Assembly (NCBI GenBank): GCA_029866055.1
Contig: JARXAG010000069.1
Span: 1 to 33,994, forward strand
DNA from: Burkholderiaceae bacterium
GTDB lineage: Bacteria; Pseudomonadota; Gammaproteobacteria; Burkholderiales; Burkholderiaceae_B
DNA length: 33,994 bases
Direction of reading: 5' to 3'
Every line of letters starts with the position of its first letter. Position 1 is the first letter of the stretch. This document shows positions 7,322 through 16,743 of the stretch, in pieces. Both the position numbers and the translations under genes were made by a program. Under the pieces are notes generated by a model, which was not told where the DNA came from, made no database searches, and saw only the letters and a program-made list of their open reading frames with translations.

Positions 7322-9367
7322 TTATAAAAGATTTTTAACGGCTTGCGCGACTTTTTCTGCCGTCAAGTCAAAATGCTTAAACAACACCCCTGCGGGTGCT
7401 GATTCACCGTAGGTGTCAATGCCAATCACTGCACCGTCAAGCCCTACATACTTGTGCCACAAGCCTGTGACCCCAGCTTCGACTGCGACGCGCGGCATCC
7501 CTTTGGGCAATACCGACGCGCGCCAGGCGGCGTCTTGCTGATCAAACACATCCGTGCTTGGCATCGACACCACGCGCACCGCAATACCTTCGGCGGCCAA
7601 CAGTTTCTGCGCGTCGATCGCAATCGCAACCTCAGAGCCGGTTGCAATAATCGCAGCCTTGGCGTCGGGGGCCTCTTGCAGAACATAACCGCCACGCGCG
7701 ACCTGTTTTAAAGTTTCAGCGCTGCGCGCGACAAACGGTAAGTTCTGACGCGACAACAACAAGGCAGTTGGGCCGCCCGCATGCACATCCATCCCGATAC
7801 TGCTTGGACGACTCACCGCAGCCAACCACGCCGCGGTCGTTTCGACGGTGTCGCAAGGGCGCCATACCGATAAATTAGGAATCAAACGCAGGCTACTGGC
7901 ATGTTCAATCGACTGATGGGTTGGGCCATCTTCACCTAAACCAATTGAGTCATGCGTAAACACATGTACAACACGTTGCTTCATCAAAGCCGCCATGCGC
8001 AGTGCATTGCGTGAATAATCAGAGAAGGTCAAGAAGGTGCCACCAAAAGGCAGATAGCCGCCGTGCAAAGCCATTCCGTTCATGATGGCGGCCATACCAA
8101 ATTCACGTACGCCGTAATTAATGTGACGACCAAACTTAACGCCTGCGGCGCCTGCACGCACGGGTACCACTCCCTTCCAGTCAGTAAAGTTCGAGCCCGT
8201 CAGATCAGCAGAACCACCCAACATCTCGGGCAACAACTCAACCAAGGCAGTAATCGCTTGCTGCGAGGCTTTACGTGAGGCCACGGTTTCAGCTTTGTCG
8301 TGAGTGGCGTTTAAAAGCGCTTGTGCGGCGTTTGCGAAATCAGCGGGTAATTCACCGCGCATCCGGCGTGTAAATTCGCGCGCCTCGTCAGGAAACTGGA
8401 TCGAGTAAGCATCGAACCTTTTTTGCCAGGTCGCCTGCACTTGAGCACCGGCGACGCGCTGATCCCAACCTTGGTAGACAGCTTCAGGGATTTCGAAAGG
8501 CTCATGCGGCCAGTTAATTGCAGTACGGGTACGGGCGATTTCGTCTGCGCCCAAGGGCGAGCCGTGAACTTTATCTGTGCCCGCAACGGTCGGTGCACCT
8601 TTACCAATCACTGTACGACAAATAATTAAGGTCGGGCGGGCCTGCGCAACACCGGTCAGTCGGGCCTGTTTGATGGCCTGATCCACCGCAGCAACTTCAT
8701 GGCCATCCGCCACGCGTAGAACGTTCCAGCCATAGGCGTCAAAGCGCTTAGCGGTGTCATCTGCGAACCAGTGTTCAACCTTACCGTCGATCGAAATCCC
8801 GTTATCGTCATACAACACAACCAATTTGCCCAAACGCAAGGTGCCCGCTAACGAACACACTTCGTGCGAGATGCCTTCCATGAGGCAGCCGTCGCCGACA
8901 AATGCGTAGGTGTGATGATCAACCAGTTTGTGTTCTGGGCGATTAAATTCAGCGGCAAGCAATGCCTCGGCCAGCGCCATCCCAACGGCATTCGCCAAAC
9001 CCTGCCCCAAGGGGCCCGTGGTTGTCTCAATGCCAGGCGTCACGCCAACCTCAGGGTGCCCTGGCGTTTTAGAGTGCAGCTGACGAAACTTGCGCAACTC
9101 ATCCATCGGCAAGTCGTAGCCCGTCAGGTGTAGCAAGGCGTAAATCAACATTGAGCCGTGCCCGTTTGACAACACAAAACGGTCGCGATTTGCCCAGGCG
9201 GGGTCGGCTGGGTTGTGACGCAAGTGGCGCGTAAACAGCGCTTGCGCCATTTCGGCCATACCCATGGGGGCGCCCGGATGCCCAGAATTCGCTTGCTGGA
9301 CCGCGTCCATAGCAAGGGCTCGAATCGCATCGGCCAATTTAACGGGAACAACAGTGTTTGAGTTCAT
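7322..9367 (-). CDS. tkt: Transketolase
   Basis: 681 residues from the ATG at 9367 ([10 protein letters not shown]...). The open frame extends further upstream to 9445, but those residues ([16 protein letters not shown]...) do not resemble transketolase. The N-terminal thiamine-diphosphate domain includes [28 protein letters not shown] and [12 protein letters not shown]. The pyrimidine-binding domain has [10 protein letters not shown] and the histidine-rich [15 protein letters not shown]. The C-terminal domain ends [22 protein letters not shown]. It transfers two-carbon ketol units in the pentose-phosphate pathway and, if present, the Calvin cycle. It leads the tkt-gap-pgk run, an order common in Burkholderiales. 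No RuBisCO or phosphoribulokinase gene is in this window. The 97 bp to divergent rsmE should hold both promoters. Confidence 0.96.
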   Translation of the reverse strand: MNSNTVVPVKLADAIRALAMDAVQQANSGHPGAPMGMAEMAQALFTRHLRHNPADPAWANRDRFVLSNGHGSMLIYALLHLTGYDLPMDELRKFRQLHSKTPGHPEVGVTPGIETTTGPLGQGLANAVGMALAEALLAAEFNRPEHKLVDHHTYAFVGDGCLMEGISHEVCSLAGTLRLGKLVVLYDDNGISIDGKVEHWFADDTAKRFDAYGWNVLRVADGHEVAAVDQAIKQARLTGVAQARPTLIICRTVIGKGAPTVAGTDKVHGSPLGADEIARTRTAINWPHEPFEIPEAVYQGWDQRVAGAQVQATWQKRFDAYSIQFPDEAREFTRRMRGELPADFANAAQALLNATHDKAETVASRKASQQAITALVELLPEMLGGSADLTGSNFTDWKGVVPVRAGAAGVKFGRHINYGVREFGMAAIMNGMALHGGYLPFGGTFLTFSDYSRNALRMAALMKQRVVHVFTHDSIGLGEDGPTHQSIEHASSLRLIPNLSVWRPCDTVETTAAWLAAVSRPSSIGMDVHAGGPTALLLSRQNLPFVARSAETLKQVARGGYVLQEAPDAKAAIIATGSEVAIAIDAQKLLAAEGIAVRVVSMPSTDVFDQQDAAWRASVLPKGMPRVAVEAGVTGLWHKYVGLDGAVIGIDTYGESAPAGVLFKHFDLTAEKVAQAVKNLL

Positions 9368-9464
9368 GCGATGTGTCCCGCCCGAACAAGCACAGGAAAA
9401 ATGGGTTACAAAACGTAGGAGTTTAGCACCCGTATAACCCCTCACCCTCTCTCTGAGCGACCCG

Positions 9465-10205
9465 ATGGCTGACCCCCGCTTTTACTGCTCTGAACCGGTT
9501 TTTGCCGGGCAAGAAATCGTGCTGCCAACGCCTCTGGCTCACCACATCCGCGTCAGACGCCTGGAGGCTGGCGATACGGTGGTGTTATTTGACGGCCGCG
9601 GGGGCGAAATTGCGGGCACACTGAGCTTTGAAGGCAAAAAAACTCTTGTTTTGCTTGGGCAACACAGCCCCAGAGAAGCCGAACTGAGTGGCCAAATCAC
9701 GCTAATCCAAGCGCTACCCTCAGGCGACAAAATGGATTGGATTATCGAAAAAGCAGTCGAGCTGGGCGTGCATAGGGTGATTCCTGTTGCAGCGCAACGC
9801 AGCGTACTCAAGCTGTCGGGGGCTAGGCTAGAGAAGCGTCTCGAACACTGGCATGGCGTCATTGCGTCAGCCTCTGAACAGTGCGGTCGCAACCGTTTGA
9901 TGCACCTCAGTGCCCCACAAAGCCTCGAGCAGGCCATCGGCACCACGGCGCCGGGGCATCGCCTGCTTTGTGACCCCGAGGCTGATCACACGCTTGCAGA
10001 GTATGTTGCGGCAAGCCAACACGAGCAAAAACAGATTAACGCCCTGAGTCTGCTGATTGGCCCAGAGGGGGGCTGGAACCCTGAGGAGACTACCGCCGCT
10101 TCGCGACAAGGCGTGACAAATATAAAGTTTGGCTTAAGGGTGCTGCGCACCGAGACTGCCGGACTCGCTTTGGCCGCCGCAACTACCGCGCTGCTGGGCT
10201 GGTAG
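9465..10205 (+). CDS. rsmE: 16S rRNA (uracil-1498-N3)-methyltransferase RsmE
   Basis: A 246-residue SPOUT methyltransferase that methylates N3 of U1498 in 16S rRNA using S-adenosylmethionine. The N-terminal PUA-like domain contains [21 protein letters not shown] (about 26-46; core VRRLEAGD). The C-terminal knot has [13 protein letters not shown] (from about residue 195) and [13 protein letters not shown], the SAM-binding knot signature. Length matches the family. It is divergent from tkt and convergent with the barstar-like gene. The start at 9465 gives [10 protein letters not shown], as expected for RsmE, although no strong ribosome-binding site is visible before it. Confidence 0.94.
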   Translation: MADPRFYCSEPVFAGQEIVLPTPLAHHIRVRRLEAGDTVVLFDGRGGEIAGTLSFEGKKTLVLLGQHSPREAELSGQITLIQALPSGDKMDWIIEKAVELGVHRVIPVAAQRSVLKLSGARLEKRLEHWHGVIASASEQCGRNRLMHLSAPQSLEQAIGTTAPGHRLLCDPEADHTLAEYVAASQHEQKQINALSLLIGPEGGWNPEETTAASRQGVTNIKFGLRVLRTETAGLALAAATTALLGW

Positions 10206-10290
10206 CCTGCTCTCGTGCCACGTTTAGACGTTTACGTCGCGCGGCTGTGGCTTTGGCCAATACGGTCGCGGCTACGTCGCTGCCAACGCG

Positions 10291-10755
10291 TTAAGACGGC
10301 TCATCACTCCAGTTATTGACCACGCCTGGCTTGTCATCAGGGTGTTTACCAGCATGCTGGATCCCAAAGATAAATACGCGACCGTTATCTCGTGCGAACC
10401 CCACGGCATCGTTTAACACCTGCATGAACTGCACACCGTCCATGACAATCGCTGCGTCGGCCGAGTGAAGTTTTTCAAAAACCAACACCAGACCTTCTTT
10501 TTGATCGAGCAAACTATCGCACAGGCAATCAAAAAACGAATCAAAACTTGAGCCAAAGAACTGCGGGTAATCGACTGCCTTCACCACCGCACGAAACACC
10601 GCCGACCGGCTACGCGCCTTATCGCACTTTGCCACACACCAAGCCAGCCCCTTGTCTGCCGCTGCACCCGAAAGCAAATCGCGCCCGGTGTCGGGATCGA
10701 AATCCCCCCCATTGCGCAACAGCTGCTTTAATTTTGGATCAACCGCCTTACTCAT
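10291..10755 (-). CDS. Barstar-like protein (orphan ribonuclease-inhibitor fold)
   Basis: 154 residues. The middle and C-terminal parts carry the barstar pattern: a helix and strand, then YPQFFGSSFDSFFDCLCDSL (about 83-102), the equivalent of the tyrosine, glycine and aspartate segment by which barstar plugs the barnase active site, followed by a strand (EGLVLVFE) and a C-terminal helix and strand (RVFIFGIQHAG). Barstar inhibits extracellular guanyl-specific ribonucleases. No barnase-like gene is nearby. The first about 35 residues (LLRNGGDFDPDTGRDLL) are an extension beyond classic barstar, which is about 90 residues. AGGAG about 10 nt before the ATG supports the start. It may protect against an incoming toxin or have another binding role; neither is shown. 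Confidence 0.75.
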   Translation of the reverse strand: MSKAVDPKLKQLLRNGGDFDPDTGRDLLSGAAADKGLAWCVAKCDKARSRSAVFRAVVKAVDYPQFFGSSFDSFFDCLCDSLLDQKEGLVLVFEKLHSADAAIVMDGVQFMQVLNDAVGFARDNGRVFIFGIQHAGKHPDDKPGVVNNWSDEPS

Positions 10756-10880
10756 TTCAGAGGGCTCCTAAGACAAGACCATAAGTGTGACGTATAGTTT
10801 TAGCATACGACAACTACCTGAGCCTCGTTGATGGTTAATTATTCGTAGTCAAGAGCAAAAAAAGCAATAGATTACGCAAA

Positions 10881-13196
10881 TCAAAGCAACTTGGCTTGTT
10901 GCTGCACAAGAGAGAGGTCATTGGCCTCAATCACCGTGAGAGCGGTCATATTGACGATTCGGCGCACTGTCGCGCTCGTGGTCAGTATGTGCACCGGTGC
11001 GTTCGCGCCTAACAAAAAGGGACCAACCGCCACGTTTCCGCCAGAAACCGTTTTCAGCAAGTTATAGGCAATGTTGCCAGAGTCAACATTAGGGCACACC
11101 AACAAATTCGCTGAACCTTTTAAGGTCGAGGACGGCAAAATCTTCATACGCAGCGCCTCGTCTAAGGCGCAATCACCATGCATCTCACCGTCAACCTCAA
11201 GCTCAGGAGCCTGCTCTCGAATCAACGCAAGAGCCTGTTGCATCTTGGCACCCGAGGCCGAACTGCCTGACCCAAAGTTTGAACGCGAGAGCAAGGCAAC
11301 CTTCGGCACCAAATTCAAACGCCGCATTTGTGCTGCTGCCGAGATCGTGAACTCGGCAATTTGCTCGGCGGTTGGGTCGTCGTTGACGTGTGTATCGACT
11401 AGCGCCAAGGTCTGCTCGGGCAACAACAAAATATTCATCGCGGCGTACGTCGAGGTGCCCTGCTGCTTTCCAATAATTTGATCGATATAACGCAGATGAT
11501 TGGCATAACCGCTGACGGTGCCACAAATCATGCCATCGGCATCCCCCATTTTGACCATTGAGGCGCCAATCAACGTCAAGCGGCGACGCATTTCAACCCG
11601 GGCCATTTCTTTGGTCACGCCACTACGACACATTTTTTCCCAGTAGGCTGTCCAATATTGATGAAAGCGCGGGTCAAAATCTGGATCGGTCACTTCAACA
11701 TCTTCGCCCAAACGCAAGCGTAAACCAAACTTTTCAATGCGGGCTTTCAAGACTGCGGGGCGCCCGACCAAGATGGGCTTTGCCAGTTTTTCGTCAACGA
11801 TCACTTGCACCGCGCGTAAGACACGCTCATCTTCGCCCTCGGTGAACACAATACGCGTCCGACCACCTGAGCGAACGTGCGATTTGGCGCCTGCAAACAG
11901 GGGCTTCATAAATGCACCCGAGCGATAGACAAACTGCTCGAGCTGCTCGACATAACTCTCTAGGTCAGCGATTGGGCGAGTTGCAACGCCGCACTCCATC
12001 GCAGCTTTAGCCACGGCCGGAGCGATGCGCACAATCAACCGCGGATCAAAAGGCTTGGGAATAAAGGAATTAGGACCAAACGCGACATCATATTGACCGT
12101 AGGCGGCTGCAACCACCTCGCTTTGCTCTTCTTGGGCAAGCTTGGCAATCGCCACGACCGCGGCTTTTTCCATTTCGCGCGTAATCGTCGTGGCACCAAC
12201 GTCTAACGCGCCTCGAAAAATATACGGAAAACACAAAACGTTGTTGACCTGATTGGGATAATCAGAGCGACCTGTGGCCATCACAATATCATCACGCACC
12301 GCGTGTGCGTCGGCGGGCAAGATCTCAGGATTGGGGTTGGCCAGCGCCAAAATCAAAGGCTTGGCGGCCATCACCTTGACCATCTCAGGCTTAAGCACAC
12401 CGCCGGCCGATAAACCTAAAAATACGTCTGCACCACCAATAATGTCAGCGAGTTTACGTGCCTCGGTTTTTTGCGCAAAACGCGTTTTATCGGGGTCCAT
12501 CAAGACGGTACGGCCTTCATAGACCACGCCCTCAATATCTGATACCCAAATATTCTTGAGCGGCAAGCCCAAATCCACCATTAAATCCAGGCATGCTAAG
12601 GCTGCGGCACCAGCGCCCGACACCACAACTTTGACTTGCTTAATGTCTTTACCAACAACTTCTAGGCCGTTAATGAAAGCCGCCGACACACAAATCGCTG
12701 TGCCGTGCTGGTCATCATGAAACACCGGAATACGCATGCGCTCGCGCAACTTACGCTCGACGATAAAGCACTCGGGCGCCTTGATATCCTCAAGATTGAT
12801 CCCACCAAAAGTTGGCTCAAGACCCGCAATAATTTCGACAAGTTTGTCTGGGTCTTGTTCGTTGATCTCAATATCAAACACATCAATGCCAGCGAATTTC
12901 TTGAACAGTACTGCCTTACCTTCCATCACAGGCTTTGAGGCCAAAGGGCCAATATTGCCCAACCCAAGCACCGCAGTACCGTTGGTGATCACGCCAACCA
13001 GATTGCCACGCGCCGTATAACGAAACGCGTTCGCTGGATCTGCCACAATTTCTTCGCAGGCAGCAGCAACCCCGGGTGAGTAAGCCAACGCTAAGTCGCG
13101 CTGATTGGATAACGTTTTAGTCGGGGTCACCGAGATTTTGCCGGGACGACCCTGCTCGTGGTACTCAAGCGCGGCCTGACGAAAGGTTTTTTCCAT
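10881..13196 (-). CDS. maeB: NADP-dependent malic enzyme with C-terminal phosphotransacetylase-like domain (MaeB type)
   Basis: 771 residues in two parts. Residues 1 to about 425 are malic enzyme: [14 protein letters not shown], then [16 protein letters not shown] with the metal and substrate acids, and the dinucleotide loop [16 protein letters not shown]. From about 440 to the end, starting [17 protein letters not shown], is a phosphate acetyl/butyryltransferase-type domain that in MaeB proteins is mainly regulatory (acetyl-CoA sensing). The enzyme makes pyruvate, CO2 and NADPH from malate. Total length fits hybrid malic enzymes of proteobacteria (about 760). It is a monocistronic minus-strand gene; a possible promoter lies at 13229-13257, about 30 bp upstream. 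Confidence 0.95.
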   Translation of the reverse strand: MEKTFRQAALEYHEQGRPGKISVTPTKTLSNQRDLALAYSPGVAAACEEIVADPANAFRYTARGNLVGVITNGTAVLGLGNIGPLASKPVMEGKAVLFKKFAGIDVFDIEINEQDPDKLVEIIAGLEPTFGGINLEDIKAPECFIVERKLRERMRIPVFHDDQHGTAICVSAAFINGLEVVGKDIKQVKVVVSGAGAAALACLDLMVDLGLPLKNIWVSDIEGVVYEGRTVLMDPDKTRFAQKTEARKLADIIGGADVFLGLSAGGVLKPEMVKVMAAKPLILALANPNPEILPADAHAVRDDIVMATGRSDYPNQVNNVLCFPYIFRGALDVGATTITREMEKAAVVAIAKLAQEEQSEVVAAAYGQYDVAFGPNSFIPKPFDPRLIVRIAPAVAKAAMECGVATRPIADLESYVEQLEQFVYRSGAFMKPLFAGAKSHVRSGGRTRIVFTEGEDERVLRAVQVIVDEKLAKPILVGRPAVLKARIEKFGLRLRLGEDVEVTDPDFDPRFHQYWTAYWEKMCRSGVTKEMARVEMRRRLTLIGASMVKMGDADGMICGTVSGYANHLRYIDQIIGKQQGTSTYAAMNILLLPEQTLALVDTHVNDDPTAEQIAEFTISAAAQMRRLNLVPKVALLSRSNFGSGSSASGAKMQQALALIREQAPELEVDGEMHGDCALDEALRMKILPSSTLKGSANLLVCPNVDSGNIAYNLLKTVSGGNVAVGPFLLGANAPVHILTTSATVRRIVNMTALTVIEANDLSLVQQQAKLL

Positions 13197-13228
13197 ATTG
13201 CTCTGCCTGTGAACGATTTAAGAATCCG

Positions 13229-13257
13229 ATTCTAGCCCCTTTAGCTTAGAGTTTTAA
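13229..13257 (-). promoter_or_regulatory. Possible sigma-70 promoter of maeB
   Basis: On the minus strand, TTAAAA (13257-13252), a 17-nt spacer and TAGAAT (13234-13229) precede the maeB ATG by about 32 bp. The -10 matches the consensus at five of six positions and the -35 at four of six. The -35 overlaps the stop codon of the upstream FAD-domain gene. Found by eye. Confidence 0.35.
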
Positions 13258-14351
13258 CCGAATACCCCTAATGGATCTAGGATGTGCTTGAGTTCTTTGT
13301 CAAGGTGTGACGCGAGCTGCAACAATTGCGCGCGCTCGCCCTCCTTTTGAGCGATCATCCCCCGCTCAAACTGACGCGTTGAAGCTTCATCTTGCGCTGG
13401 GTCTCGCCCTCTCACTTGTTCTATACCGCGCTCTTTGTTTCGCTCAACATCTTGCGCTGCACGGTGGGGATCGAAAACAGCGTCAGGCCGCTTCAGCCAG
13501 AACGCTTGCACCCAGCCTAATCTGCCTTGATGTCCAAACAGCAATTGCGCAAGATTGGGTTCGTGAGCAGCGGTCGCAATCAAAGCATCTAATCGGTAGC
13601 TAGCCGGCCACGGGGTCTCCTGCGCGCAGCGCTGAGCAGCGTCTGAGCCAGCCAGTTCAAACAGCTTAGGTACCAACCGCTGCACGGTCAGACTACGTAG
13701 CGGCGCTTGCGCGGTTGCCCCAAACGGGCCAAGCACCTCAACCGTTCCATCCGCCAACAACACTTCTGCCCGCTCAACGATTCGAATCGCATCTAGCATG
13801 CTCGACCTTGGCTCGCACCCAACCTCTCGCCCACCCGGCTCCCAAGGTTGTCTGGGCGATGGTGTTTCGTCTCTTCGCGCAGCACCTGATACCGCGCCCC
13901 GCACCGTTTCTGGCCAGGCAAACCACTGTGCCAACGTCAGCTCAGGAGGCAGGTCCATGCCAGCAAAAACGCCCGTTTCTTTGAGTTGCTCTACCGTGCA
14001 GCCAGCGTCGGCTCGCCACACGCCTGTTCGCGAATCGATTAGAGATAAGGTCGCGCCCGCTGGCTGGGGCGACACCCAAAGCGTCGCTTGTGTGCGGGCA
14101 GTGGGGAGTTCGCCCCCCTCTAACATCAGTGCCACGCGATACTCTTGGCACAAGGCACGCGCATGCGCGATATCCTCGAGGCGAACCGGCTTAAGCCAAG
14201 CCTGCGGCGCCTGGGCAGAGTGCGCGTTTGAAGGCGCTGTGCGCACGCTGCCTAAACACGTCCGCTCAAGCCGCGCGCAAAACTGCTCGAAGGGTGAGGC
14301 CGTGTGACGGCGCCCCATTAAAAAAGCACGTCTGGATGTTGGCGTAACCAC
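13254..14351 (-). CDS. FAD-binding-domain-like protein, divergent, function unknown
   Basis: 365 residues from a GTG (MVTPTSRRAFLMGRR...). The centre resembles a PCMH-type FAD-binding oxidase domain of the glycolate-oxidase subunit kind: VALMLEGGELPT stands where the glycine-rich FAD loop should be, then VWRADAGCTVEQLKETG, the segment around ETVRGAVSG, and the C-terminus LKHILDPLGVFG, which matches the usual ending of FAD-linked oxidases. The FAD loop is degraded, and about residues 160-180 and 300-350 are proline/arginine/glutamate-rich with no clear fold, so binding of FAD is doubtful. SRRAF near the N-terminus resembles a Tat motif but no long hydrophobic stretch follows. Next possible start is an ATG at 14318. 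It is divergent from the aminotransferase with only 32 bp between them. Confidence 0.6.
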   Translation of the reverse strand: MVTPTSRRAFLMGRRHTASPFEQFCARLERTCLGSVRTAPSNAHSAQAPQAWLKPVRLEDIAHARALCQEYRVALMLEGGELPTARTQATLWVSPQPAGATLSLIDSRTGVWRADAGCTVEQLKETGVFAGMDLPPELTLAQWFAWPETVRGAVSGAARRDETPSPRQPWEPGGREVGCEPRSSMLDAIRIVERAEVLLADGTVEVLGPFGATAQAPLRSLTVQRLVPKLFELAGSDAAQRCAQETPWPASYRLDALIATAAHEPNLAQLLFGHQGRLGWVQAFWLKRPDAVFDPHRAAQDVERNKERGIEQVRGRDPAQDEASTRQFERGMIAQKEGERAQLLQLASHLDKELKHILDPLGVFG

Positions 14352-14383
14352 TACAATTCAGCCTCTTACGGAGAGATAGGTCA

Positions 14384-15541
14384 ATGACAGTTCTTGCAGC
14401 ACGTACCGCCGATACCGTGACCTTTCACGCGGTCGAACTTTTTAAACAAGCCACAGCTTTACAACGCAGTGGCATCGACATTATCAGCCTCGGCGTCGGA
14501 GAACCCGACTTTACCGCAGCCCCGCAGGTGATCCAAGCCATGCAACTCGCTGCACAGTCTGGCAAAAGTGGCTATTCGCCCCCTGCGGGCCTGCCCGAAC
14601 TCAGAGAAGCGATCGCTGGGTTCTACACCAAACAGCTTGGCGCCAAAGTCGACCCGAGTCGTGTCATCGTAACCTCGGGCGCAAGCGGCGCACTGTTGCT
14701 GGCCGCGATGGCGCTGGTCAACCCAGGCGATGAGGTCTTGATGCCCGACCCCTGCTACCCACCAAATCGCAACTTCGTTGGTGCGGCCGGCGGCACCACA
14801 AAACTCATTCCCACCACCATCGCTAACCGCTTTCAACTTTCAGACACCGACATTGAGCAACATTGGGGGCCAGCGACACGCGGTGTGTTGATCGCCTCGC
14901 CAAGCAACCCCACCGGCACCTCGATCCCGCGTGACGCCCTCACCAGGTTGATCCAACAAGTGCATGCCCGCAACGGGTTTGTGATGATGGACGAAATTTA
15001 TTTAAGCTTATCCTACGACGGTGCGCGTCAGTCTGCACTCGCCATCGACGACAACCTGATTATCTTGAATAGCTTTTCAAAGTATTTCAATATGACGGGT
15101 TGGCGACTGGGCTGGATGATCGTGCCAACTCATATGGTTGAACCGATTGAAAAAATGGCCGCGAGTTTAGCGATTTGTGCTCCCACTCTCGCCCAACACG
15201 GCGCCATCGCTTGTTTTGACCCAGAGGCCTTGGCGCTATTTGAACAACGTCGCGAAGCCTTCAGGCAACGTCGTGATTATTTGGTGCCGGCTCTGAAAGC
15301 CTTAAACATTGATGTACCCGTGACGCCCGACGGCGCGTTTTATATCTACGGCGACATTTCGGCGCATTCTTCAGACAGCAGTGCTTTCTCGGCGGCACTG
15401 TTAAAGGGCGCGCGCGTCGCCGCAGTCGCAGGTTTAGACTTTGGGCCCGCACATGCCGCACACACCATGCGCTTTGCGTACACCACGGGGCTTGACCGCC
15501 TACAAGAGGCGATCCATCGCATGAAGGCGTTTTTAGGCTAA
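14384..15541 (+). CDS. PLP-dependent class I/II aminotransferase
   Basis: 385 residues of fold-type I. Landmarks are ISLGVGEPDF (35-44), the tyrosine in GYSPPAGLPELREAI, SNPTGT (asparagine that holds PLP), DEIYLSLSY (aspartate to the PLP ring nitrogen), SFSKYFNMTGWRLGW with the Schiff-base lysine at K233, and the C-terminal arginine in MRFAYTTG that binds the substrate carboxylate. Family members transaminate aspartate, alanine or aromatic amino acids; the specificity cannot be read here. The ATG is preceded by GGAGAGATAGG. A TACAAT hexamer at 14352-14357 could be the -10 box. The gene ends 3 bp before the convergent transglycosylase gene. Confidence 0.9.
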   Translation: MTVLAARTADTVTFHAVELFKQATALQRSGIDIISLGVGEPDFTAAPQVIQAMQLAAQSGKSGYSPPAGLPELREAIAGFYTKQLGAKVDPSRVIVTSGASGALLLAAMALVNPGDEVLMPDPCYPPNRNFVGAAGGTTKLIPTTIANRFQLSDTDIEQHWGPATRGVLIASPSNPTGTSIPRDALTRLIQQVHARNGFVMMDEIYLSLSYDGARQSALAIDDNLIILNSFSKYFNMTGWRLGWMIVPTHMVEPIEKMAASLAICAPTLAQHGAIACFDPEALALFEQRREAFRQRRDYLVPALKALNIDVPVTPDGAFYIYGDISAHSSDSSAFSAALLKGARVAAVAGLDFGPAHAAHTMRFAYTTGLDRLQEAIHRMKAFLG

Positions 15542-15544
15542 CGC

Positions 15545-16597
15545 TCAGTCTTTTAATGCGATCGAACCCGCGAGCGCTAAACGGCGTCGCTCAGAGAGCA
15601 CTTTTTCTGTGTAGCCGCCGTCGGCGTTCGGGCCGCTCGCGCCGCAATAGCAAAGCAACCCACCTGCAACCGAGCCCCGTGTGCGGATGCAATACGCCAA
15701 AATAAACGCACCGACGCGAATATTAGCGACCGGATTAAACACCATCGTTTCGCCACGTCCAAGCTTTGTAAATTTATCGCGATGGACACTCATCATGATC
15801 TGCATCAACCCAGTCGGACCACCGACCTGACCGCCCGCATAGGGGTTAAAACGCGACTCCGTCGCGATAATCGCTAGCAGCAACAGAGGATCGACTTTTA
15901 ACTCATCACCCACCACATAAGCGGTCTCAACAAACATTTGGGCGGCTTGGTTTGCAACCAAATACTTACGCGACAAGTATTGAATTAAAGCGTCTTGCTG
16001 ATTTTGACTTAGGGCATGACGCTGCAACACCTGTGCCAGGTTCGCGCCACTGCCTGACGCAGGAGCTTGTGCCGCCAAAGCCAACTCATGCTGCACCGTT
16101 GCCAAGGGGGGCTTGGTGGCTGCGACCAGTGCTTGTGGCGCAGTCGCCTCTGGGGCTGAGGTCGCATTGGTTGCCGCGCTGTTTTGCTCAGCCGAACTGG
16201 GGGGCGACGAACTGCTCGGGATGGCCAGATCTGCCCGCGACGTGGCACCCGGAGTCATTGGCGCGACCACGGGGGGCGAGCGCACCGCTGCCGAGGGCGG
16301 CAAGGTCTCACCCCGTATCGGCTCTAAATCAACGGCAGCAACGATCGTGCCGATGGGCGCGCTTGTGTTTGTCGTTGCCAACGGAATCAAAGCGTCGGGC
16401 ACGAGGGCGTAAAGCAGTGCCGAATGGATCTGCAAAGCCTGCCCGCGCAGCGTGGGCATCGTCAGCACCATCGTGCCAGCCACGAGCATTGAAATCCCAA
16501 GGTAAATCGCACAAGTTCGCACAAACTCTGAGAGATTGCGGTAGAGCCCGCCCACCAACTGTTGTGTCACGACCCAAGCGGGGGTGAGTGTCATCAT
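15545..16597 (-). CDS. Membrane-anchored lytic transglycosylase (SLT domain)
   Basis: 350 residues in three parts. Near the N-terminus is one membrane segment (about 28-48, CAIYLGISMLVAGTMVLTM) without a clear cleavage site, so it probably stays anchored. A long low-complexity linker rich in Pro, Ala, Ser and Thr follows (about 70-190). The C-terminal SLT domain (about 205-340) has the catalytic glutamate E247 in ATESRFNPYAGG, then GPTGLMQIM and an AYCIRTRGSVAGGLLCYCGA segment. The enzyme cleaves peptidoglycan strands to 1,6-anhydro products; the linker would let the domain reach the wall from the inner membrane. GAGG lies 7 nt before the first of two adjacent ATGs. It is divergent from ubiD across 146 bp. 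Confidence 0.88.
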   Translation of the reverse strand: MMTLTPAWVVTQQLVGGLYRNLSEFVRTCAIYLGISMLVAGTMVLTMPTLRGQALQIHSALLYALVPDALIPLATTNTSAPIGTIVAAVDLEPIRGETLPPSAAVRSPPVVAPMTPGATSRADLAIPSSSSPPSSAEQNSAATNATSAPEATAPQALVAATKPPLATVQHELALAAQAPASGSGANLAQVLQRHALSQNQQDALIQYLSRKYLVANQAAQMFVETAYVVGDELKVDPLLLLAIIATESRFNPYAGGQVGGPTGLMQIMMSVHRDKFTKLGRGETMVFNPVANIRVGAFILAYCIRTRGSVAGGLLCYCGASGPNADGGYTEKVLSERRRLALAGSIALKD

Positions 16598-16743
16598 GTT
16601 CGAGCCTCAGAGCGTGCGGCGACCTGACGACTAAAAAGGTTCAAGCGCTGTAGGGTCATGATTGCTTCACCTTGGGGGCAAGCATGGCGGGTGTTAACCT
16701 TGTGTGCATCATAGAACTGTAACCGTTTTGGCGGATCAAGACC

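Noticed and set aside
9368-9445. Extended N-terminus of transketolase
   Set aside because: Residues [10 protein letters not shown] and following are cysteine/basic-rich and unlike the family; the ATG at 9367 gives the expected length.
9420-9445. TATAAC before rsmE as a -10 box
   Set aside because: No -35-like hexamer at 16-18 nt; the nearest TTACAA is about 21 nt away.
10206-10290. Space between rsmE and the barstar gene, open in several frames (an Arg-rich short peptide on either strand)
   Set aside because: Too short, without a start and ribosome-binding site or a homologous motif; probably ordinary convergent spacer.
13798-14307. Plus-strand 169-codon open frame inside the FAD-domain gene
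   Set aside because: Ser/Arg/Cys-rich composition typical of an antisense shadow. I considered it because the FAD gene is weak, but the opposite frame has oxidase-like segments at both ends.
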